The notes under the pieces: generated by a model
The model's input: only the letters and a program-made list of their open reading frames with translations
Databases searched by the model: none
What the model was told of the DNA's origin: nothing
Position numbers and translations under genes: made by a program
NCBI RefSeq assembly: GCF_019399895.1
Contig: NC_091871.1
Coordinates: 4,741,001-4,805,000 of the forward strand
Length of the DNA: 64,000 nucleotides
Origin: Cardiocondyla obscurior
Lineage: Eukaryota; Arthropoda; Insecta; Hymenoptera; Formicidae
Direction: 5' to 3'
Part shown: piece by piece, positions 33,901 to 42,192 of the stretch
Layout: every line of letters begins with the position of its first letter
Position numbering within the stretch: the stretch's first letter is position 1

Positions 33901-36713
33901 ATATTAATCGCCCTCGTCCCTTTAATTTGGAACTCAAGCCGCGAAAACCTAAACAACATATGGCGAATCTCGCCACAACGAAATTCTATAATTAACTCGT
34001 TCTTGCACACACCATTACAATTCAGCCTAAAAATAAAGCAACTTAAAGGGTAATGATTTCTTTCAATATTATTATACATCAGCAAGTAAAACGACAGCGC
34101 CCGAAAGCAATGATGAGAACAGTAATGGAGAGTCGTCAATTCTTGGCTGGCTGATGTGGGAAAACATTGCGCGGCGCAAAGCCACCGGAATTGTTTCGGC
34201 TGTATTGTGAATAAATGTGTGCCTGCCCTAATAATGTGTGGAAAGCGCATGTGAAACAACGATTTATGTCGAGGTTCTCTATCTCTCAAGAGCCTTCGAA
34301 GAAGGGCAAATAGAAACGTATACGTAAGAGATATTAAGAAAGAAAAAATCAGGGAGAGAACAAAAGAAGGCTGCAATAACAGATTTTGCTTTAGAAAACC
34401 TTATATTTGTTACGTACAAAGATTAATAAAAAAATGTTTGAGAGTAATAACATTAAAAATAACTAATCAATTTATTAAATAAAATAAAAAATTGTACCGT
34501 TTTATTAAAACATTATTTATTTTTGCGGTATTTGTAGCAAAATCGCTTTTTTCTATACTTACATTTATTTCAAGCCTTTAACTTTTTTACTTGAAAACAT
34601 TGAAAAAAATGAAAAAATAAGGATAAAGTTGTTTGCGTACGACCACGATTGTCCTCTCTCTCTTTCTTTTTTTTCTTCCTTGCGTGTATAACGTTCAAAA
34701 ATGAAAGACTCGCATTTTAACGGTGCCAGGGCTTTCAATAATAGAATGGTATGCCTTTGAACCGTAGTCCAGCGTTGCTTTGACCGAACAGAGCAACTTC
34801 GGTGCTCCCTGTTTCCTCTCCTGTCCATTCGTTTGATTCAACGCAGATAAATCTTCAACAGGTCTGCACTTAACTGTCTCCGACTTAGAATAGCGACCGA
34901 AACGACCGTGCATCCCGTAGCCTCGTCGCGAAAACGAAACTGATCAGAAACAGTGTATATACTTTCCAAAGTAGAAATTGCTTGTAGATTAAAAATAAAA
35001 CTAAGCTCCTAATTTTTTATGCAATTAATTAATAACTTGATCTTTTTTAAATTTATTTTTTATCAGTTAATTCCATTCACGTAAAAAAAAAACCAACTTA
35101 AAGTACGAAAGATGTAATAATTCAACTCCGTTAATCTCAATTCATGAAATTGCTGCAAAATTATTAGAGAAAATACGCATTCACGTTTCAAAAGTACATC
35201 TCGCTATCCTCCCTCGCGAGGAATGTAAAATCTCCAGACTACGTCAGAAGTAACGTGGCTCCACGATTCGAATAGCAAACTCCGGGGTCAGACACGACGG
35301 CGTATAAACTCGTAACGCCGACGTCGAAGTAATGAATGGTTCGATCGAATGCAACTCAACGCTGAATCGTTTCACAGGGGCATGACCCTAGTTCTTGGCG
35401 AAAGGCTAATAGTATCCCTGTCTGGATGACAGGATCGATACGACACAGGACGGTACGATCGTAACAGAAGAGAATAAAAAGGAAAGAGTTATGTCGATTC
35501 TCTTTTCGATTCTATGGACTCGATATCGGCTGAAAAGCCGAGGCATCCTTCGAATAAAAGAAACACATGTGTTCATGTGTTAAAGACGATTACGTACAAT
35601 ATGCGGTTCAATCACAATGCAAAACATAAATTTTTGTAATTGCGCTAGCTGAAAGTCTTATAAAAGAAAGTTGCCTATAAAAAAAAAAAAATTCTATTCT
35701 AAAGACGTATTAATAAGTTTTTTTATTTGATTTTATAGTATACTCAAAGAGAAGAGAAGTAACTAGAATTCGAGCTATTGTCGAACGAAGTTGTAGTTAT
35801 CTTTATATTCTATAAAATTCAATGAAAGCTAGAAATATATTCTTTTCAATATGGAATCTTCACTTATATATATCCTCGCTCCAGATATTCGATCTCAATT
35901 ATATAATATTACGTATGTGTGTATGTGTGTGGGCTTGAAACGTAACGTTCAATATGTTCTTTTTCACCGCAGCTATTCTGGGCAGAATAACGGATAGGCA
36001 CAAGAAGAGCGACGGCTCACAGGCCGGTACGAGCGTATCAGGCACATCCTGGATCCGATTCACTCTGAACGTCGACTTTATTTACAAGAAAAACTCTAAC
36101 TCGAGGATTCGACGTGGCGACGTATCTCTTTACGTTCACTCGGCTGATTTGGCCTGCAGATGCCCCAAAATCAAACCTAATAAGTAAGTATTTTAATTTC
36201 CTCAAAGTCATTAATTTTTTTTCTTTTCATCAAGAATTAAGTTACAAAATCGAATAATTCAAAATTCTAAAATTTGAAACAGTCGAGAAGTATATTACAT
36301 TTATATAAACTATTAAAACTACCCACAAGATATTGATAAAAATACGTAATTCTTAATTTTTTCATGTATGTCGCAGCCACGTTTAACCTTTCATTTAGTT
36401 AGAGGCAAATCTGTGTGAACGACCATAATTTCCAATAGGGTAACTCTGATAATATGAAGACAGGCATAACTGTAACGACCGTAAACTACCTTCGGAAATT
36501 GCAGAGTGGTCGGCAACAGCTGACGGCTGGACATCGCAACTACACTCACACGGCTGTTATGTTTGCAGGTCGTACTTGATCCTTGGCCAAGAGAGCGACG
36601 GCAGCGGCCAAGGTGGGCTTACGGTGACACAGAGGTCAATCGTTATCGAGTGGCGCGACGAATGGCACCGCCGAATGCGCCGTTTTCAACGAAGAGCGAG
36701 ATCGTGCCATTGA
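3785..36713 (+). CDS. Net: Netrin, C-terminal half (5 exons; N-terminus outside window)
   Basis: Netrins are secreted laminin-related axon guidance cues that act through DCC/Frazzled and Unc5 receptors. Exons read here: 3785-3934, 5372-5467, 33791-33859, 35973-36183 and 36569-36713 (stop TGA 36711-36713); all have GT-AG borders and matching phases (1,1,1,2). They encode 223 residues: the third laminin-type EGF repeat (ACDCHPIGASGKTC...), an acidic linker, then the NTR/C345C domain (QCGKCRASTKRLNLNKYC, later ADLACRCPK) and a basic tail (EWRDEWHRRMRRFQ) typical of netrins. The laminin N-terminal domain and first two EGF repeats must lie upstream of the window. The 28.3-kb intron between the linker and NTR exons is notable. 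NetA and NetB orthology cannot be separated from this part alone. A purine-rich 3' UTR follows the stop. Confidence 0.95.
3935..5371 (+). other. Netrin intron between EGF-3 and linker exons
   Basis: The intron runs from GTAAGT at 3935 to the acceptor TATTCTTACAG at 5371. It contains a short GATC tandem near 4,710-4,726 and several open frames of 60-70 codons on both strands that I do not recognise. Nothing else is seen. Confidence 0.7.
5372..5467 (+). CDS. Net: Netrin exon: acidic linker before NTR domain
   Basis: This 96-bp exon joins in phase after ...APCI to give KIPRVVQTQGTAGEESG followed by a run of Asp/Glu (EHEDDDDERGYDGRA). The family has a variable, low-complexity linker at this place, so the position and the conserved KIPR start support the call. 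It ends at a GTAAGTAAG donor. The linker sequence itself is poorly conserved between species. Confidence 0.88.
8722..8760 (+). repeat. Partial copy of the 33.3-kb hairpin element
   Basis: The segment reading ATCGCGAAGACCGCCTTT followed by ACATATTAATTAAATA matches, apart from a 5-bp gap and single substitutions, the right arm of the hairpin at 33,298-33,402. The left arm is not present here, so this looks like a solo or truncated copy of a dispersed element. Confidence 0.5.
9060..9560. promoter_or_regulatory. CpG-rich island in netrin intron
   Basis: A roughly 500-bp block is much richer in G, C and CpG than the AT-rich sequence on both sides (for example CCGGGGCCCCG near 9,170 and GCCGCCGCGGGGACGGGCCC near 9,209). 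It could be a promoter or enhancer within the intron, or only a local composition shift. No start codon, TATA box or splice-bounded exon could be tied to it. The call is an inference from composition. Confidence 0.3.
17703..19840. mobile_element. 2.1-kb foldback (long inverted repeat) element
   Basis: The left arm (17,703-18,503) is found again in reverse complement as the right arm (18,881-19,840), with a 377-bp unpaired centre (18,504-18,880). Outer ends share CGCGCGTC(A/G)TTAGATTCG and TTAGTTAATAATATTAAT; middle parts share GGCGATTTTCTACGATTTAA and AAGTGTCGACGTCGTCGACT. The arms differ by scattered substitutions, a (TTCC)n expansion in the left arm and a 287-bp extra block in the right arm. 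No open frame resembling a transposase was recognised in arms or centre, so it looks non-autonomous. A clear target-site duplication was not identified. It sits wholly within the large netrin intron. Confidence 0.85.
17851..18010 (+). repeat. (TTCC)n microsatellite
   Basis: About 160 bp of TTCC repeats is interrupted by TTTC and TTCCG variants, with a repeated higher-order unit ending in TTCTTTCCGTCC. It lies in the left arm of the foldback element. The matching place in the right arm (about 19,652-19,680) has only a few GGAA units, so the expansion took place after the two arms separated. Confidence 0.95.
19841..26677 (+). other. Netrin giant intron, middle part: no gene seen
   Basis: This holds alternating AT-rich and CpG-rich tracts (CpG-richer at about 20,020-20,460, 21,400-21,790, 22,300-22,760 and 23,640-24,270). 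The longest open frame of the intron, 24,328-24,927, begins at TTG and was not recognised. A short tandem duplication of an AGATTAAATATATTTCTTAACT-like unit lies at about 26,603-26,648. No splice-bounded coding exon was found. Confidence 0.55.
26678..26950. mobile_element. MITE-like element with about 69-bp terminal inverted repeats
   Basis: Both ends begin TTTTTCGCCGCG (26,678-26,689 and its reverse complement at 26,939-26,950). Exactly 40 bp further in, both ends carry the perfect 17-bp inverted pair CTCGACTGCCGAATTCG (26,730-26,746 and 26,882-26,898). The 40 bp between these blocks is diverged but equal in length in both arms, which argues for a once-continuous inverted repeat. The total of 273 bp has no coding capacity. 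No sure target-site duplication was seen. Confidence 0.7.
26951..31199 (+). other. Netrin giant intron, later part: no gene seen
   Basis: Mostly AT-rich sequence, with CpG-richer patches at about 27,940-28,240, 28,740-29,000 and 30,600-30,990 and short homopolymers. Small frames such as 28,622-28,843 (-) and 29,349-29,585 (+) show no family, and the former ends in a Lys/Asn-rich simple tail. Nothing further can be supported. Confidence 0.55.
31200..31496 (-). CDS. Small minus-strand ORF, 98 codons, unknown
   Basis: The frame starts at a true ATG (31,494-31,496, with A at -3) and ends in TAA. The predicted peptide begins MRTRDVTGSLRPRVAYIYRR and has a Tyr/Pro/His-rich middle (HYHPPAYPSIYYLAATIHP). 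I recognise no domain. It lies downstream, on the same strand, of the duplicated exon-like modules at 31.9-32.8 kb and could belong to the same transcript, but no splice junction joins them with confidence. A chance ORF is the more likely reading. Confidence 0.12.
   Translation of the reverse strand: MRTRDVTGSLRPRVAYIYRRHLDYFSSARLALDTAHYHPPAYPSIYYLAATIHPLYPIRSARLAAVQLIPRAMCYSLGWGFIKAILNRNYALNRKNII
31879..33060 (-). repeat. Tandemly duplicated exon-like modules, antisense to netrin
   Basis: Read on the minus strand, a two-part module occurs twice, and a diverged third copy of its first part precedes it. Part A ends with a shared block (CGCGAGT, then ATGGCTCGTCACGTCCCATC, ending CAACTTTTAG) followed by a donor: A2 32,396-32,664, A1 32,036-32,214; diverged A3 ends at 32,744 with GTAAGT. 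Part B begins TCACCGGCAGAA after an acceptor (TTTATGTTACAG) and ends at a donor: B2 32,244-32,283, B1 31,879-31,922. The A-to-B introns are 112 and 113 bp. A1 and A2 share an ATG frame MARHVPSER...HRASA(E/K)QLL that runs into B in phase (VTGR...). B2 to A1 leaves only 29 bp, too short for an intron, so the copies are more likely alternative or parallel units than a chain. This could be a non-coding RNA or a small-peptide gene nested in the netrin intron. Confidence 0.45.
33298..33402. repeat. Hairpin with 33-bp arms
   Basis: The arms 33,298-33,330 and 33,370-33,402 are reverse complements with two mismatches (left arm contains TATGTCCAGACAAAGACGGT), separated by a 39-base loop. The right arm and part of the loop recur at 8,722-8,760, so this is probably a small dispersed foldback element. 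On the minus strand the loop contains a consensus donor (CTAAT then GTAAGT at about 33,335), so it might supply a splice site to an antisense transcript. Confidence 0.75.
33428..33511. repeat. Second strong hairpin (foldback)
   Basis: A perfect 12-bp stem CTCTCGCTTGGC / GCCAAGCGAGAG (33,450-33,461 and 33,471-33,482) closes a 9-base loop. After an 8-base bulge on the right it continues as CCGACGTTGA / TCAGCGTCGG and more loosely through CCGACTTAACAG / TTTTAAGCGG. The total paired length is about 32 bp. It could be a miRNA-like precursor or the remains of a MITE; sequence alone does not decide. Confidence 0.65.
33791..33859 (+). CDS. Net: Netrin exon: start of NTR domain
   Basis: This 69-bp exon lies between acceptor TTTGTTGCAG and donor GTAAGT. 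With the carried base it encodes D-QCGKCRASTKRLNLNKYCKRDY, the highly conserved first block of the netrin C-terminal (NTR) domain, with three of its cysteines. It is separated from the previous coding exon by 28.3 kb. Confidence 0.93.
33860..35972 (+). other. Netrin intron within the NTR domain
   Basis: This 2.1-kb intron runs from GTAAGT at 33,860 to the acceptor TTTTCACCGCAG at 35,972. It has a short GT-rich repeat near 35,910-35,932. A 173-codon minus-strand frame (33,855-34,376) crosses the previous exon border, begins without a supported ATG context and matches no family. No nested gene is seen. Confidence 0.7.
35973..36183 (+). CDS. Net: Netrin exon: NTR domain core
   Basis: This 211-bp exon (phase 1 in, phase 2 out) encodes AILGRITDRHKKSDG, then WIRFTLNVDFIYKKN, and DVSLYVHSADLACRCPKIKP. 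These are the beta-strand core and later cysteines of the C345C/NTR fold. It continues across a 385-bp intron (36,184-36,568, nothing notable) into the last exon. Confidence 0.93.
36569..36713 (+). CDS. Net: Netrin last exon and stop
   Basis: After acceptor GTTTGCAG the frame reads KSYLILGQESDGSGQGGLTV, then SIVIEWRDEWHRRMRRFQRR and stops at TGA 36,711-36,713. The YL(I/L)LG and EWRD-W-RR-RRFQ patterns are netrin family hallmarks, and the basic tail is associated with heparin or matrix binding in the family. The 3' UTR begins in a strongly purine-rich tract (to about 36,960). Confidence 0.93.
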
Positions 36714-39700
36714 GATGCTCATACGTCGCGGAAAAAGAGGAAGAGATAGAAAGCAAGACGAAGAGAGAAAAAGAACGGGAATGAACGAGAGAACGAAAAA
36801 GAGAGCGAGAGCGAGAGAAAGGGGAAGCGTGCGTGTGCTGTGTGTGTGAGAATGAGAGAAGAGAAAGAATTAAAAAAAAAAAAAACTGAGTAAATGAGTG
36901 AGAGAATGGGAAAGAACGGAGTAAAAAGAGAGAAAGACAGAGAGAAAAAAAATGACAAGTCCCCTCCCAACCGTGTTCGTAGGAACCTGCATATCTTGAT
37001 TTTCCGGCAGCGATTACCGGTATCGGGGTGCCGATTTTGTTTTGCGCGCGGTACTCGTCGACGTTCCTACGTCGAAAGCAAGATACGAGAAAGGAGAAGA
37101 AAAGGGGGAGCAGCGATTTTCCCAAGACGAACGCGTCCGCCACGCGCGAAATTACGCGAGCAATACGTGTTTGTAGGAAAGGTCGCGTGCGAAGACGACC
37201 CCGTCGCGAAATGAAACCCCGGAGGGATCGATCGTTCACTTCGATCTGAAATCTCGTTTGACCTTTGACTCTCGCCAAACATATCCATTTAACGAGATGC
37301 AGATTGATCCAAGTTTTTCGTTCTAATACGGGAATTCGCTGTTCGGGGCATTTTCGTGGAGCATGCCTCGCTGTCGATTCACTTCTGACATTTGCCGCGC
37401 GACATTTCTCCGCGGCGAGCGATTTATTGAACGGCATGAATCTTTGCCGGCTCGCCGTCGTTGCCCGTTCGCACCCGATAAATCGCGCGTCCACGAGAAA
37501 TGTCGCGAGACAAATGTCGGGTCGAATTTACGCGACAGATTCAATTACTCTGGAATACCGCAAATCGTCCCCGATGCGACGTTACTCTTAGCGGTACACC
37601 CTGTTACTCAATGGCGAATAATCCGCCCGAATGCGCCGTCGTTTCCCGCGCCCGTTAACGCTATCACCTGAATCAGATTCGAAGAGTTACTTCCGTGCGT
37701 AATAATGCTCGTAATGCATTTACCGTCGCGATCAATAGAAATTGATGGTTTTAATTAAGTCGTGCCCAACAATAAATTCAGCGTACGGACAGATCGAGCG
37801 GGAACGCGGTATTAATATCGCGTAAAATAATCGAGCTCTTTCGAAACGCTTCTCCGGCGCTTCGACGGTAATTCATATTCATCAACATCAATTTGCTATA
37901 CACAAAACGTGAACGCGCACAGATTGTATGCGATACGCGAGGCAAGCGTGACATGTACGAACGGAGCGCTAATGCACCCATATTATAGAAGGCGTTGCCA
38001 TTAAAATTTAATAGATTCGGCAAAGCAAAATCAATTTCGAAATTCGCCGATGCACCAATGTCTTTAATCTTGTTCGTCCACTTTTATTTTACTTATTAAC
38101 TGAAATTGAAGAGACGATCGAAAAAGGGCCGCGTAAGGAAAACTGCCCTTTGAAGGAAAATGTAATTCGTGCTTTTGTGTATGTGTGTGTGTGTGTGTGT
38201 TTTTTTTATACATTAAATTTTGTCACCTTAGCAAAAACGCGATCTATAAAATGGAACAAGAATTAGAATTTGACGAAGCAAAGTTTTGTTCGTACGATCG
38301 TTTGAATTCGTTTCATTCTTGTCGTATGTAAAGTCAATTTGTTAAAAATAATGTTTGAATACAGAATATCTACCTATATGTATAAAGAACATTCGCATAA
38401 AATAAAATTGCGCAATGTATGCGACCGCAAATTATGAATCTCGGCGACTTTTCGACGTCGCGGACAGTAAGAACGGCGAGGCGAATGTACGTGTGATAAT
38501 ATGTACGTCTCGACTTTATTCCCGAGAAAACCGCGGCACACCTGCTACGGAAGCATGATTCAAGCCGCGTCCAGCGCTGGAGGGCTCGTATCGCCGCTAG
38601 TACTAAAAGGCCGGTCTCGAGTAGACAAGCGCAAAATGCGTATGTACATGTACACGTCTAGCCATTTCAAATCTGATTTATTCGCGGCTGCCTTGTGTCT
38701 TGAGAGCCGGTGCACTCGGAGAAAGTGGGCGTGAGAGGGGAAACAGCGCGAGAATCCAATGGAACCGCGAGTGAGGCAATGAGAAAAATGAAAACAGACG
38801 CGAGGCAGGCAGATAAGCGAAGATACTCGGTCATAAAATATATTAAACCGTTATATATTATCATTAAGGGTGTATCGCACGCTGGAATCTGAGAAGCGTT
38901 ATCGTTTCGATCGTCTGGCTAGAAAGTTAATGTGACTCTCGTTTATCCGTTAAACATCGTCGGGTTAGAAAATAATGAATCTCTTTGACTACTTCCAAGT
39001 GTTTTCTCGAACAAAAATACCAAAAGAAATTATTATTAAAAAGATTTGTTTTCTAATAGCGTTTTCCCGACGAGATAACGATCGCGTTTTAGTATTGCTA
39101 AGTAAACATTTGCCAAGACGAACAGATCCTTAAGTGCCTACAATTATCTGTTGTCTTATTTGACTCTTTGCCGAGCTTCTGCAAACGTCGTCTAAGCTTT
39201 GTACATATCAAAAGCACGAATATCATTTTGCTTCTGTGAATCCGATTTATCAGTGTCATTTGAAACGTTCAAATATGTTGATTTGTTTGAAGTGAATAGC
39301 CACGGTGAGAAATAATCGCGCGGAATCTTGTACTATGGAGACGTCGGTCCATTCATAAGATAAATCGGCCTGGACGCATTCGGTTCTAAGGATGACTATT
39401 AGAGATTTGCGGTGCACGAATTTAAGTCGTCGACAGCCCGTTTTGCTCGGCTTAAGTGCTCCGTTGAGCTCGAGTAAGATATGTTCTAATCTAAAATTGG
39501 AACGTGTGGCACTTGTACCGAGAAACGGATATGCGTGTCGCGTTTAATCGAAAGGCATGTGTCCCAGGACCACGCGTTTCGCAAATCAACTGAGCGAACG
39601 CGACGGGAAAACGAACAACGAGTGTCTCTGTTGAATAATCTATTCTGCGAGATTAGATAGATCTATTCACCAACTCTTGGAATTCTACGGAAGCAAATTA

Positions 39701-40230
39701 AAGCAATTATTGCATTGCATTGTCATTTATGTCGTTACATGGCGGACCGTTCGATCGCAAATGGCACAAAACTCGTTCCCGGGCTTCCCCTCCTTCTCTC
39801 GTGAGACTTCCGTTTTAATTTATTTATTCTTCGCTCGCTCGATCATCGCGCGTCGTATCGTAATCATATAGAAATATCACACGCGTTCGTTGAATGTAGA
39901 TTTTCTTGTACATTTTCTATATAAATTATTAAGATCCTTTTCTAGCTGGTATATTATATTATGTAGTGGAGAACGAGGTGAGGAACACAGTAGAGGCTAA
40001 GCACAATGACACGTGTCGCGGGTTTATCGATCAATGGAAATACTATTCCGGATCGTTTGCGTTACGGATTCTAGGCGACGACGGCGGTGTCGTTTAGTTA
40101 ATCGTCGATCGTGAAAATCGCTGATCTTTGTAACGTAAAGCATATATACTTTTTCGATGTAAGGTATGGTTTGAGGTAGCATGGCAAATACCGATAAAAA
40201 TCATTAACGTGCGATGAAGATCAGCGAGCA
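36714..40230. other. Netrin 3' UTR and intergenic sequence
   Basis: Immediately after the netrin stop lies a GA-rich tract (36,726-36,960), probably in the 3' UTR. An imperfect inverted repeat pairs 37,386-37,427 with 37,479-37,520. A (GT)n run is at about 38,178-38,200. The 283-codon minus-strand frame at 36,643-37,494 is the complement of the purine tract and is not taken as a gene. No coding exon was recognised. Confidence 0.6.
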
Positions 40231-40419
40231 ATGTTTGAGAATGATCACGTGTTACTCGACATAATCGATGGCTCAGCTGCGATTAAGGAGCCCACCTGTT
40301 ACGTCCCACCTGATCCTTTCCGAGCTCTACCAACCCCAGCCGGCAGAAAGACTATTCTTTCTCGCGACAGTACGATAAAAGAATACGTAAATATGAAACG
40401 GCACAAGCGCATCGCTTAG
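40231..40419 (+). CDS. Small ORF (62 aa) with adjacent poly(A) signal, unknown
   Basis: The ORF begins at ATG 40,231 and ends at TAG 40,417-40,419; an AATAAA signal follows only 5 bp after the stop (40,424-40,429). The peptide begins MFENDHVLLDIIDGSAAIKE, has a Pro-rich middle (YVPPDPFRALPTPAG) and a basic end (KEYVNMKRHKRIA). Its composition looks more protein-like than that of neighbouring frames. I recognise no family, signal peptide or membrane segment. It could be a small gene, the last exon of a spliced gene, or chance. Confidence 0.25.
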   Translation: MFENDHVLLDIIDGSAAIKEPTCYVPPDPFRALPTPAGRKTILSRDSTIKEYVNMKRHKRIA

Positions 40420-41212
40420 AGTTAATAAAATAACCTGTAGAAACGTTTATATATTTGTAACCACGTGCTTGGTGGTTAAAAGAAGAAATTTTTGAGACTA
40501 CTTTGATCCTCCAAAGGGAACGGGGGCATATTTACGCTACTAACTTATGATACCGTTACGATAAAATTGTTCCTCCACCTACGCTACAAAGTGTACCAAA
40601 TTATAGAAATTAATATACGTACTATTATTGCGCCACGATGTCGTGATAATACACTGAAAAAAAATTATAATTTACGTTATAGAAAATATTTGACGCAAAA
40701 TTAATCCTTCACTGTATTTCACAATACATTTCACAAGCACATTTTCATTTTTTAAAGCTATTACATTTGTTTAAAGGTGTGTATCTACTTAGCAAATGCG
40801 ACATTTACAAAAAAATCCATCGCTACAAAATTAACACACCAACGACACACATCATCGACGAATGTTCACGATCGCTGTGTTCATTTATTAAGTGTATACA
40901 CACCTTAAGGAGTCGATGTAAACTTTCTTCTTTCTAACGTGACAAATAAAGTATAAAGCAAGTAAATCAAACCGAAGTGAAAATGCAAAGCATCGCGTTT
41001 GAGGAGGAGCTTAATCGTCAACGTTCGCATCGAATTAGAGCAATTTTATCAAAATGATCTGTGACTATGATTGAATAAAATCATATCCCTCGCTTTACTT
41101 ACTAACTCTTGAAAAGTCAGCCAGAGCAAAAAAATATGATTTTATCCAAACACTGCCACAAATTGTTTTAATAGATGTTGCGAGGGTAGTCTATATTTAA
41201 ACTATAGTTGCG
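40420..41212. other. Intergenic: nothing recognised
   Basis: AT-rich sequence with no coding exon seen. On the minus strand an AATAAA lies at about 40,886-40,891, some 320 bp beyond the stop of the candidate gene at 41,213-42,121, and could serve it. Confidence 0.5.
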
Positions 41213-42121
41213 CTAATCATGTGCGAGCGTTTCCTTTTTTTTTCCTGCGGAAGAGAATTCCGTGGGAAACGAATCAGATGTGATCGCCCCCTTGTTCTCG
41301 AACGAGGAGAAAAACGTCGTACGCTCTTTCGTGTGTGCCGTAGCTGACAATGTATGTATGTACGATTTTAATGATGGTTGAACGTGATGTCGGTGGAAAC
41401 GATTCTGACGGGCGATCGATAACATCACTGATGAACGACGAATGTTCCACGTCGTAGCAACCGCCGGCCGATGATACCACGTACTATGGAGACGCTCGAT
41501 CTCGATCCCCGATCGATCTTGCACGTTGCAAGACGACGCGCCCTGAAATCAAAGATCGAAGCGATTGAACTTTCGCATTCCGAGTTTCGCACCGGGGTTC
41601 TTGCAGCGCAAACTCTCACTTACTCTAAATTGAAATGAGTTATAAGTTTCCTGTAATTATAGAACGACTACGTAATTTTAAATTTAAATTTTTGCAGAAA
41701 TTTATCACAAATTGAATTGGAACTTACGTATAAATTTTTTTCTTCATTAAATGTGTTTGTGTTCTTCGTTCTGGCGCTTTTATTTAATTTGGAACGAGAT
41801 CTTTCGTCTTCACAACCTACGACATAATTATATGTATAAAAATGTACCAATTTAAGATAACTTTAGATTAAGATTAAAAGACTATAACATCTAATCGCGA
41901 ACCATACTTACGTTGCAGTCAGGGATTGAGGATGATCCTTTCGCGTGCGATCTGAGCGAACGGAACCAACGTGCGGACTGCACACGTGAATAAAATGATT
42001 TATTATCGCATCTGCAAGAAAAGGAATCAATTTTCAGCTTATCGTCAAAGGAATTAAAGGAAAAGCAAAACGAGCACGAGAAGAATTCAGAGTCAATAAA
42101 CTCCCGCCACTCGAATTCCAT
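41213..42121 (-). CDS. Candidate two-exon gene, 179 aa, unknown function
   Basis: Exon 1 (42,121-41,912) starts at ATG and ends exactly in phase 0 at a consensus donor (TGCAAC then GTAAGTATGG). Exon 2 (41,542-41,213) begins after a pyrimidine-rich acceptor (GATCTTTGATTTCAG) and stays open for 109 codons to TAG. The joined product begins MEFEWREFIDSEFFSCSFCF, is Ser/Cys/Phe-rich at first, then basic with many His/Arg (RQNRFHRHHVQPSLKSY) and ends KKKETLAHD. A second acceptor-like site (CTTTTCTTGCAG) inside exon 1 at 42,012 means that the real exon may start there instead. No domain, signal peptide or membrane segment is recognised. It may be a real lineage-specific gene, a long non-coding RNA, or chance agreement of signals. 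Confidence 0.25.
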
Positions 42122-42163
42122 CGCGCACCCGAAGGCGTTCTCAAGTGCGAAGGCACTTCGATC

Positions 42164-42192
42164 GAATATTCAATCTCGAGGATTGAATATTC
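42164..42192. repeat. 29-bp palindrome upstream of the candidate gene
   Basis: GAATATTCAATC, then TCGAG, then GATTGAATATTC: perfect 12-bp arms with a 5-bp centre. The arm sequence GAATATTCAATC occurs once more, overlapping, at 42,185-42,196. It lies 43-71 bp upstream of the candidate ATG at 42,121 on the minus strand, so it could be a dimeric protein-binding site. No factor is assigned. Confidence 0.6.

Noticed and set aside
36643..37494. 283-codon minus-strand frame, the longest in the window
   Set aside because: It is the complement of the netrin last exon and of the purine-rich 3' UTR, giving Ser/Phe/Leu low-complexity protein with no family and no splice or start support.
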